Source: Staphylococcus microti (GTDB lineage Bacteria > Bacillota > Bacilli > Staphylococcales > Staphylococcaceae). From it: a stretch of 64,000 nt of DNA. The notes beneath the pieces were generated by a model. That model made no database searches, was not told where the DNA came from, and saw only the letters and a program-made list of their open reading frames with translations. Within the stretch, counting starts at the first letter, position 1, and each line of letters opens with the position of its first letter. The translations under genes were made by a program, and so were the position numbers. Location of the stretch: positions 36,196 through 100,195 of the forward strand of contig NZ_JXWY01000005.1 of NCBI RefSeq assembly GCF_000934465.1. Reading direction: 5' to 3'. This document shows, piece after piece, positions 58,013 through 64,000 of this stretch.

Positions 58013-58109
58013 ATACTTTGGTCTGAATATTTTAGCTACAACAGACAAGTGACATTGTGTTATGCTATGATGTGCAGTGAGATTAATCTAATATAAAGAG
58101 GAATTTTTT

Positions 58110-58961
58110 ATGCTATTTATTGAACTTATTAAAGCACTCATCTTAGGTATTGTAGAAGGACTAACAGAGTTTGCACCTGTATCATCAACAGGGCATATGA
58201 TTTTAGTAGATGACATGTGGTTAAAATCAACGGAATTTTTAGGCTCAGAGTCTGCATTTACATTTAAAGTTGTTATCCAGCTTGGTTCTGTTTTCGCAGC
58301 GGCTTGGATTTTCCGTCATAAATATTATGAAATGCTACATATCGGTAAATATGCACCGAAGCATCAAGAAGGTCGCCGTTCAAAACCACGTCGCTTGAAG
58401 TTAACACACATTCTTGTCGGGATGATTCCTGCAGGTGTACTCGGATTATTGTTTGATGATTTAATTGAGAAGTATCTATTCAGTATGCCAACTGTGCTGA
58501 TCGGCTTATTTTTAGGTGCGATTTACATGATTATTGCTGATAGATATAGCCGCAATGTTCGTAACCCTATCAATGTCGATGAAATTTCATACTTCCAAGC
58601 ATTCGTTATCGGACTTTCACAAGCTGTCGCAATGTGGCCAGGCTTTTCACGTTCAGGTTCAACGATTTCAACTGGGGTACTGATGAAGTTAGATCATAAA
58701 TCAGCATCGGACTTCACATTTATTATGGCTGTTCCAGTTATGTTAGCAGCGAGTACATTATCAATCGTTAAACATTACAACTACATTGATTTATCGCATA
58801 TCCCGTTCTATATCATCGGTTTCTTAGCGGCATTTATCGTCGGTTTTATTTCAATCAAATTGTTCTTAAAGCTGATTCAAAATGTAAAATTATTACCATT
58901 TGCAATCTACCGCATCGTTCTCGTTGTCGTGATTGCTGTCGTATACTATGTCATTCTATAA
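58110..58961 (+). CDS. uppP: Undecaprenyl-diphosphatase UppP (BacA)
   Basis: Membrane phosphatase of 283 residues recycling undecaprenyl diphosphate to the monophosphate carrier used by TagO, peptidoglycan and other wall pathways; high levels give bacitracin tolerance. Active-site motifs are GIVEGLTEFAPVSSTGH near the start and PGFSRSGSTIS near residue 185. AAAGAGGAATTTTTT precedes the ATG. Monocistronic. The mgrA-uppP neighbourhood matches my recollection of S. aureus. Confidence 0.94.
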   Translation: MLFIELIKALILGIVEGLTEFAPVSSTGHMILVDDMWLKSTEFLGSESAFTFKVVIQLGSVFAAAWIFRHKYYEMLHIGKYAPKHQEGRRSKPRRLKLTHILVGMIPAGVLGLLFDDLIEKYLFSMPTVLIGLFLGAIYMIIADRYSRNVRNPINVDEISYFQAFVIGLSQAVAMWPGFSRSGSTISTGVLMKLDHKSASDFTFIMAVPVMLAASTLSIVKHYNYIDLSHIPFYIIGFLAAFIVGFISIKLFLKLIQNVKLLPFAIYRIVLVVVIAVVYYVIL

Positions 58962-58977
58962 TCATCCTTTATGACAG

Positions 58978-59015
58978 AAGCGTCTACATCTTCAATGATG
59001 TGGGCGTTTTTTTTA
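58978..59015 (+). terminator. Terminator of uppP
   Basis: GCGTCTACATC pairs with GATGTGGGCGT, followed by eight Ts. Confidence 0.9.
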
Positions 59016-59184
59016 TGGCTGTCCATCTTCTGTGGTGGATAGATCATTAAAATAGCTCGGCATATCCATGCGTACAATGTTGATAAGTTATACACAAGGA
59101 GTCTCGCAATAGAAACGATTCCTCCATGATTCACATAATACTTCTCTCCTCCCTCTACATTACTACTGTTACACAAGAAATAAC

Positions 59185-59209
59185 GTTTAAATTATGCTAC
59201 ATTGGGTAT
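59185..59209 (+). promoter_or_regulatory. Consensus sigma-B promoter of lysine-rich protein gene
   Basis: GTTTAA (59185-59190), 13 bases, GGGTAT (59204-59209): a perfect match to the staphylococcal sigma-B consensus. The predicted start is about 30 bases before the ATG at 59246. Confidence 0.88.
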
Positions 59210-59245
59210 ACATCTATCAATTAAGTAATTTTGGAGGTAATCTTC

Positions 59246-60040
59246 ATGAATAAAAAAGTTAAAATGCTCATCAATGTACTTCCTGTTTTTCTCGTACCAC
59301 TTATTCTCGAACGCCAAAAATTTAAAAAACATCCTGATGTTCAAAAAACTGTTGCTACGTCTAAAACAGTTGCAAAACAAACAGGCCGTGCTGCAACACA
59401 AGTCAAAACAAGTGTTGCCAATCATTCACAACAATTGAAGTCACGAATTAAAGCGAAAAAAGTACGCCATGACTACAAAAAAGCTGTGAAACAAGCTGAG
59501 GCTGAACAACGCGCGATGCATCCTGATAATGTGCATGCACGTGGTAACGAGCTCGCGAAACAAAATAGCAAAAATGTCAAAAAACTCGATAAAAAATTAC
59601 AAAAAGCGATCGACAAACGTCATAAAGCTGAAGAAAAAGCACAAGCACATCGCCAAAAAGTAATGAAAAAAGAAATGGCGCGTATGCAAAAACATGCCAA
59701 ACAAGTAGGCTTTGTACCAAGTACGATTGATCCAGATGTCGAAGCGCACGGCGAAAAACTTGCGAAACAGAATAAAAAAGGCATTAACAAAATGGATAAG
59801 AAGCTACAAAAAGCGATTGCCAAACGACACAAAATTGAAGACAAGATGCGTGAGAAACGTCAAAAAGTGATGAAGAAGCAATTGCATGCTTTGAAAAAAC
59901 AAGAAGCAACTAAAACACCAAAAGATACTACCCAATCAAAACATGATACACAACGTATTAAGACGTTATCTGACCGTCATGATACAAAAGATACAACATA
60001 TCGAAATGATCAAATACACAATGAGTCACCGGATTTATAA
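59246..60040 (+). CDS. Lysine-rich protein with two internal repeats, unknown
   Basis: Protein of 264 residues, very basic (Lys, Gln, Arg, His). A short hydrophobic stretch (residues about 8-21) is followed by a helical body. Two related repeats of about 57 residues lie at about 92-150 and 162-218; both contain LAKQN..., MDKKLQKAI or LDKKLQKAI, KRHK and RQKVMKK. ATG 59246 (MNKKVKMLIN) has GGAGGTAATCTTC upstream. A perfect sigma-B promoter precedes it, so it is a general stress gene. RNA, DNA or polyphosphate binding is possible from charge alone. Confidence 0.78.
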   Translation: MNKKVKMLINVLPVFLVPLILERQKFKKHPDVQKTVATSKTVAKQTGRAATQVKTSVANHSQQLKSRIKAKKVRHDYKKAVKQAEAEQRAMHPDNVHARGNELAKQNSKNVKKLDKKLQKAIDKRHKAEEKAQAHRQKVMKKEMARMQKHAKQVGFVPSTIDPDVEAHGEKLAKQNKKGINKMDKKLQKAIAKRHKIEDKMREKRQKVMKKQLHALKKQEATKTPKDTTQSKHDTQRIKTLSDRHDTKDTTYRNDQIHNESPDL

Positions 60041-60044
60041 GCGT

Positions 60045-60497
60045 ATGAAGACACGCATATTAGTGGATGGAGATGCCTGCCCTGTTGTTGACACAATCGT
60101 CGAAGTCTCAGCAAAAGCAGGTGTCTCTGTTTTATTATTCCGTAGTTATGATCATTTTTCGTATCAAGTGTATCCGGATCATGTGCAAATAAAATATATT
60201 GATGGTGGGCGCGATGCTGTCGACTTCGCCCTTTTACATGCAACGCAACATACAGATATTGTTGTGACGCAAGATTATGGTTTGGCAAGTTTAGCTTTAA
60301 GCAAAGCCGCCTATGTCATCCATCACACAGGCTATCAATATACGACAGAAAATATTGAACAGTTACTGTTACAACGCTTTTATCATCAACAAGAACGCCA
60401 TGCGACGAAACGCTACGGCAAAGGGCCTAAGCCGTTCACGCAACCACAACGTCTCAAATTCCAAAAAAGATTATCGCAACTTTTAGCACACATATAA
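60045..60497 (+). CDS. YaiI/YqxD family protein (UPF0178)
   Basis: Protein of 150 residues in the DUF188 family, PIN-like fold. Motifs ILVDGDACPVV at the start, GGRDAVDFALLH and VVTQDYGLASLAL carry conserved acidic residues, suggesting a metal-dependent nuclease, not proven. ATG 60045 lies four bases after the preceding stop, with only a weak ribosome site, so translation may be coupled. The frame further upstream overlaps the lysine-rich gene and is unsupported. Confidence 0.82.
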   Translation: MKTRILVDGDACPVVDTIVEVSAKAGVSVLLFRSYDHFSYQVYPDHVQIKYIDGGRDAVDFALLHATQHTDIVVTQDYGLASLALSKAAYVIHHTGYQYTTENIEQLLLQRFYHQQERHATKRYGKGPKPFTQPQRLKFQKRLSQLLAHI

Positions 60498-60563
60498 CTT
60501 GATAAGTCTCAAACCGTGATACATTATAAAAGTATAGGGTTAACAAAGATAGGTGAGACACAT

Positions 60564-61547
60564 ATGCGACATGAATTGAAACCTTTCGTGAATAAGAAAA
60601 TGACTGTTCAAGGGGTCGTTACCAAAGTTTTTATTAAGCATAAAATCTATATGAATGAACCATATAAACGTATTGTTCGTATTCTTTTAAGAAATGTGAA
60701 GATTGGTGGGGTACAACTCGATCATATATGGCTTTATGAGCGTAAAAAGAATTATGAATACTTTCAGTCGTTAATTGGTGAGGAAGTCAAATTCAAAGCA
60801 GTCATCACCCCCTATGTTAAAAAGAAGAACGGTCTGTTTATCGAGGATTACGGCATTACAAAACAATCTAAAGTGTTGCCTGTCGATCTCTATCAAAAGA
60901 AAATGGAACAAATGCATAAACTGAACCGTTCAAATGACGTTATAGAAGACAACATAAACAAAGGAGCAGATTTTATGACGATTAAACGAATTGCTGTCTA
61001 TTGTGGGGCAAGTAAAGGGAAAGATCCACAATATGTTGAAGCTGCTTATGCACTCGGAAAATACTTTGCAGAACAAGACATTGAACTTGTTTTCGGTGCA
61101 GGTTCTGTCGGTATTATGGGTGCCATTCAAGACGGTGTGCTTGATCATGGTGGAAAAGCTATCGGTGTCATGCCTAAGTTACTGGATGAGCGCGAAATTA
61201 CAAGTCAAAAAGTATCTGAATTGATTCTCGTCGATTCAATGCATGAACGTAAACAAAAAATGTCTGAATTAGCAGATGCCTTTGTCATTGCACCAGGTGG
61301 CGCAGGATCGCTCGAAGAATTTTTTGAAGTATACAGTTGGGCGCAGATCGGGTTGCATCAAAAGCCAATCGGTATTTACAACATCAACCGTTTTTATGAC
61401 CCATTGCAACAACTCATTCAACATATGATTGATGAAGGCTTTATCGATGCAAAATATAAAAACCTTGCGCAGTTATTTGATACACCAGATGCACTGCTTT
61501 TCGGTTTATCTCAAGCAGAGCCTATCTCAACGCGTACATACGATTAA
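60564..61547 (+). CDS. Fused protein: unknown N-terminal domain plus LOG-family phosphoribohydrolase
   Basis: One open frame of 327 residues joining two proteins. Residues 1-about 115 are beta-rich, basic, of unknown family, possibly OB-like. Residues 138-327 are a complete LOG-family enzyme (TIGR00730): GAGSVGIMG, SMHERKQKM and APGGAGSLEEF, the cytokinin-type nucleoside monophosphate phosphoribohydrolase motifs. Inside the frame, ATG 60975 has AAAGGAGCAGATTTT just upstream, so the 190-residue LOG enzyme can also be made alone. ATG 60564 has AGGTGAGACACAT. Confidence 0.78.
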   Translation: MRHELKPFVNKKMTVQGVVTKVFIKHKIYMNEPYKRIVRILLRNVKIGGVQLDHIWLYERKKNYEYFQSLIGEEVKFKAVITPYVKKKNGLFIEDYGITKQSKVLPVDLYQKKMEQMHKLNRSNDVIEDNINKGADFMTIKRIAVYCGASKGKDPQYVEAAYALGKYFAEQDIELVFGAGSVGIMGAIQDGVLDHGGKAIGVMPKLLDEREITSQKVSELILVDSMHERKQKMSELADAFVIAPGGAGSLEEFFEVYSWAQIGLHQKPIGIYNINRFYDPLQQLIQHMIDEGFIDAKYKNLAQLFDTPDALLFGLSQAEPISTRTYD

Positions 61548-61554
61548 TATATAA

Positions 61555-61593
61555 TGACCGAGCCCCTGAAATATTGTGGACTCGGTCTTTTTT
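61555..61593. terminator. Bidirectional terminator LOG fusion / acetyltransferase
   Basis: GACCGAG pairs with CTCGGTC (61556-61562, 61581-61587), then Ts. Confidence 0.82.
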
Positions 61594-62152
61594 ATGATGA
61601 TTGCTGCGATTTAGTTAAATCAATGTGATAACGTACTTGTCTTTTTAACGGATGTTGTAAACCTAAATGTCGATTTTCAAACTTGTCATAGCGTGTCATT
61701 CCTATCTTTTCCATAACACGAATAGAGGCGAGATTTTGTTCAGCCGCAATCGCATAGACTTCTTCAATCCCTTGTTGTTGTGCATAGTTTAACACTGCAA
61801 TCGCACCCTCTGTGGCAATCCCATTATTCCAAACGTCCGGCATTAAACGCCAACCAATTTCATAAAATGGTAAGTCGCGAAATGGATAGTCATTCGTTTT
61901 CGGTAAATAATTGAGACCAATCAGACCAATCCATTCCTTTGTTGCTTTCAGTTCTACAGCAAATAAACCAATATGATGCGTCTCTAAATAAGCTTTCATC
62001 GGTGTAAAAACTTTTGCCGTTCTTTGATGGCTTAGAATACTTGGAAAAAACTGGCGTACTTGCCGATTGGCGTTTAATCGTTGGAGTAGCGGTAAGTCTG
62101 TGTCTTGCCAACTTCGCAATCGCAGTCGTGCTGTTTCGATATAAACCATCAT
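61592..62152 (-). CDS. GNAT acetyltransferase, RimJ/RimL type
   Basis: N-acetyltransferase of 186 residues. Typical RimJ/L features are TARLRLRSWQDTDL at the start, EIGWRLMPDVWNNGIATEG (acetyl-CoA loop) and ASIRVMEKIGM. It may modify a protein N terminus or a small molecule; target unknown. Two adjacent ATGs (62152 and 62149) follow GGGGGCGACAGC. It stands alone. Confidence 0.85.
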   Translation of the reverse strand: MMVYIETARLRLRSWQDTDLPLLQRLNANRQVRQFFPSILSHQRTAKVFTPMKAYLETHHIGLFAVELKATKEWIGLIGLNYLPKTNDYPFRDLPFYEIGWRLMPDVWNNGIATEGAIAVLNYAQQQGIEEVYAIAAEQNLASIRVMEKIGMTRYDKFENRHLGLQHPLKRQVRYHIDLTKSQQSS

Positions 62153-62200
62153 GCTGTCGCCCCCTTTCTACACACCTTTCATCGCCTATATGTCCATAAC

Positions 62201-62238
62201 AAAAAGCGCCCTAGAGCACGGTTAGCTGTAGAACGCTT
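62201..62238 (-). terminator. Probable terminator of the 62253-62552 gene
   Basis: AGCGCCCTAGAGC pairs imperfectly with GCTGTAGAACGCT; on the minus strand a T run follows. Confidence 0.55.
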
Positions 62239-62252
62239 GTGTTGCATATTGT

Positions 62253-62552
62253 TTATGCTCTTGAAATATAACTGATTAACTGAATCTTTACTGGTACTTC
62301 TTTCAAACGTTCTTTGTTATAGTTTTTCACAACGGTAAAGACGGCATCAATATAGTCATTGCGATGTTTCAAACGATAAGTTGCATTATAAGTTTCCCAA
62401 TCATGAGAAAAGTTTGGTTTTAATGCAATCACGCGATCAAGTTCTCCTGTTGAATCAATTAATTCATAACCTGTAATATTTTCAAGTTCTCTGCCTAATG
62501 TGATCAGTGACATTTCACGGCCTTCTAATAGTGCAAATTCTTTTTCATACAT
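62253..62552 (-). CDS. Small soluble protein, unknown
   Basis: Protein of 99 residues, no signal peptide or membrane segment, mixed charge, ending VKIQLISYISRA. ATG 62552 (MYEKEFALLE) has AGAGGAACAGACG upstream; the frame back to 62597 lacks a ribosome site. No family recognised. It lies between an acetyltransferase and a lipoprotein gene, all on the minus strand, with short gaps. Confidence 0.65.
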   Translation of the reverse strand: MYEKEFALLEGREMSLITLGRELENITGYELIDSTGELDRVIALKPNFSHDWETYNATYRLKHRNDYIDAVFTVVKNYNKERLKEVPVKIQLISYISRA

Positions 62553-62652
62553 CGTCTGTTCCTCTTTTCTCTTCATTCGATTCTTCGTTATTTTCACAAT
62601 ACCCTACGCATTAGTACATCAAACGCTTGCGACTAACACATCTTGCAGGTAA

Positions 62653-62994
62653 TTACTGTTCATTTTTTTGTGGTGTTTGAGCACCTTGTGTATCATCTTT
62701 ATGATTCGATGATGCATTCGTATTTGCTGATGTTTCCTTTGTCTCATCTGAGCTATCAGAGCTATCAGACTTATCAGACTGGCTTGATGCTTGCTGAATT
62801 TTCTTTTCTGCCGCATGTATTTGATCATCCAGCTTATTACTCTGTTCTTTAAGTTTTTTATTTTCTTCTTTCAACAGTTTCTGTTCTTTTTCTAATGATT
62901 GGATTTGATCTTGCAACTTCGCTTTCTCGCTTTTGCCACAGCCAGTTAATACGAGCATAGCCATCAGCATGATTACGCCTAATTTTTTCATCAT
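62653..62994 (-). CDS. Small lipoprotein with coiled coil and Ser/Asp tail
   Basis: Protein of 113 residues. Signal peptide with lipobox LTGC (about residue 19) predicts lipid attachment outside the membrane. A heptad coiled coil covers about residues 25-70, followed by a disordered Ser/Asp/Thr-rich tail (SDKSDSSDSSDE). Two adjacent ATGs are possible; GGAGAG lies just upstream. Unknown function. Confidence 0.75.
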   Translation of the reverse strand: MMKKLGVIMLMAMLVLTGCGKSEKAKLQDQIQSLEKEQKLLKEENKKLKEQSNKLDDQIHAAEKKIQQASSQSDKSDSSDSSDETKETSANTNASSNHKDDTQGAQTPQKNEQ

Positions 62995-63182
62995 TTTCTC
63001 TCCAATATGTCTATTGCTATTATTCTATTTTAACATGACTGTCACATACACGTATAGAAATCTAAAATATTGAAAACCAACTTTCTTGCATCCTACATAG
63101 ACTATATATTGATTTATGAACATAAAGTCGTCATAATAGTATCTGTTTACAAGCCCGCTATCAATTAAGGGAAGTGCTGATT

Positions 63183-63866
63183 ATGAAAACAACGAACGAA
63201 CTAATGAAAGAAAATAATGTGAAGTCATTGCGTCTAAACAATACCGATCGTCAAATTTTTGAAGGCTATATGACATACGTCCGTGCGGATATGCGTGTGA
63301 ATGCGTATGATTCTGAAAAAGTGTTGCAAGAAATTTTAACACATCTACTCAAGGCGGAAAATAAAGGTATGCATGCGATGGACTTTTTCAATCACGATCC
63401 GAAACGTCATGCCGACCAAACGATTAAAGCGTTGCCGAACCATACGTTTATTAATATTTGTCACTATATCTACCAACATATTGTATTTTTGTTAGGCCTA
63501 TTTTGCTTTTTAAAAGGATTTCTCGGATTCTTTATTAACGATACACGTGTATTCATTTACACTTTCCCGTTAACATTGCTCACAGGTCTATTCATTATTT
63601 TTCTCTTTGTCTGGGCATGTTTTAAAATGGTGCAGCTTCAAGCGTTTCAATATTCACGCTTAGCTTGGCTCGTCGGCTATTTAGTACTGATTAGCTTAAT
63701 CATCTTGATGTTCCAAATCTTTTTCTTTCCACAACAAATGTTTCAATTTGGGCCGTACGTTCATATTAGCAATTGGGCATTTGTGCTCGTTTCATTTGTT
63801 ATTTTACCTATCGGGCTCTACTTAAACAGTCGACAACAAGAAAGTAGCCGTGCATCATGGCGCTAA
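63183..63866 (+). CDS. DUF1129-type membrane protein
   Basis: Protein of 227 residues. The N-terminal 85 residues are soluble and helical (LNNTDRQIFEGYMTYVR); about four or five hydrophobic segments follow. This resembles the DUF1129 family, function unknown. ATG 63183 (MKTTNELMK) follows TTAAGGGAAGTG; a GTG at 63174 is too close to that site. Confidence 0.72.
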   Translation: MKTTNELMKENNVKSLRLNNTDRQIFEGYMTYVRADMRVNAYDSEKVLQEILTHLLKAENKGMHAMDFFNHDPKRHADQTIKALPNHTFINICHYIYQHIVFLLGLFCFLKGFLGFFINDTRVFIYTFPLTLLTGLFIIFLFVWACFKMVQLQAFQYSRLAWLVGYLVLISLIILMFQIFFFPQQMFQFGPYVHISNWAFVLVSFVILPIGLYLNSRQQESSRASWR

Positions 63867-63892
63867 AACAAAAAGGATAGCCAAGACCCTAA

Positions 63893-63995
63893 ACTGGACC
63901 CTATAGATTAGACACTAAAAAAAGAGTGTCGGTCTATAGGGTTATTTTAATGTATAATTTGAGTAACTACTCTAATGACTGAGAGGTGCAAATTG
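63893..63995 (+). mobile_element. Possible left end of an IS3-type insertion sequence, cut by window edge
   Basis: ACTGGACCCTATAGATTAGACA resembles (in its first 20 bases) the ends of some IS3/IS150-type elements. It also forms a long hairpin with AGTGTC...CTATAGGGT (63898-63916, 63925-63942), so it may simply be a terminator. A ribosome site and ATG follow at the window end. Confidence 0.4.
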
Positions 63996-64000
63996 ATGAG
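63996..64000 (+). CDS. Start of next gene, cut by window edge
   Basis: ATG at 63996 preceded by GAGAGGTG at 7 bases. Only two codons are inside the window. If the sequence before it is an insertion-sequence end, this would be the transposase OrfA. Confidence 0.4.

Noticed and set aside
59943-60044. Longer N terminus for the YaiI protein
   Set aside because: It would overlap the lysine-rich gene by about 100 bases and has no ribosome site; family length fits the start at 60045.

Overview
This window looks like a chromosomal segment of a Staphylococcus. Supporting signs are low GC, the gene order and the family-specific proteins: tagO, murB, nrdIEF, hisC, ltaS, fruRKA, norA, mgrA, uppP and an EMYY-motif lipoprotein. 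The PemIK pair and the 300-base intergenic repeat make me think of the S. intermedius/pseudintermedius/delphini group, but that species guess is inference. No rRNA, tRNA, CRISPR array or complete prophage was seen. The window is mostly core genome with small accessory insertions.

Layout. 1-9.4 kb: a Nudix hydrolase cut by the window edge, GGDEF protein GdpS, wall teichoic acid initiator TagO, a FemABX-type aminoacyltransferase, glycerate kinase, bacilliredoxin BrxC, a lipoprotein, a GrpB-like protein, MurB and a CHY zinc-finger protein. 9.4-13.6 kb: nrdIEF with a two-box NrdR operator. 13.9-17.4 kb: an EamA transporter with queF, an ISL3 transposase relic, and a POT peptide transporter. 17.4-31.5 kb: a deoxyribonucleotidase, hisC, a two-gene OpuC/EgtUV-like importer, a GT2/CDP-glycerol polymerase fusion, recQ, an ABC-F protein, a ZIP transporter and ltaS. 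31.8-38.4 kb: pxpBC and pabABC, then a preQ1-I riboswitch in front of queCDE.

38.5-49 kb: membrane proteins, a sigma-B-type promoter with glsB, a CsbB-like glycosyltransferase, an MpfA-like CorC/CBS protein with an unusual leader, the fructose operon fruRKA with cre and repeat operators, a PemIK/MazEF toxin-antitoxin pair and YbaK. 49-64 kb: a second CDP-glycerol polymerase fusion, norA, a CPBP protease, a 313-base repeat, malate dehydrogenase under a cre site, a COG0523 metallochaperone, mgrA with a structured leader, uppP, a sigma-B-driven lysine-rich repeat protein, a YaiI protein, an in-frame fusion to a LOG-family enzyme, small lipoproteins and a truncated next gene that may belong to an insertion sequence.

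Themes. Cell-envelope polymer synthesis recurs: tagO, ltaS, two polymerase fusions, uppP, murB, the Fem-like enzyme and csbB. Queuosine synthesis is split into queF and a riboswitch-controlled queCDE. Regulation can be read directly in the DNA: NrdR boxes, preQ1 riboswitch, CcpA cre sites, FruR-like repeats and three sigma-B-type promoters. The strongest candidates for something not yet described are the mpfA leader, which has pseudoknot-order complementary segments; the LOG fusion; the sigma-B lysine-rich repeat protein; and the two large polymerase fusions.
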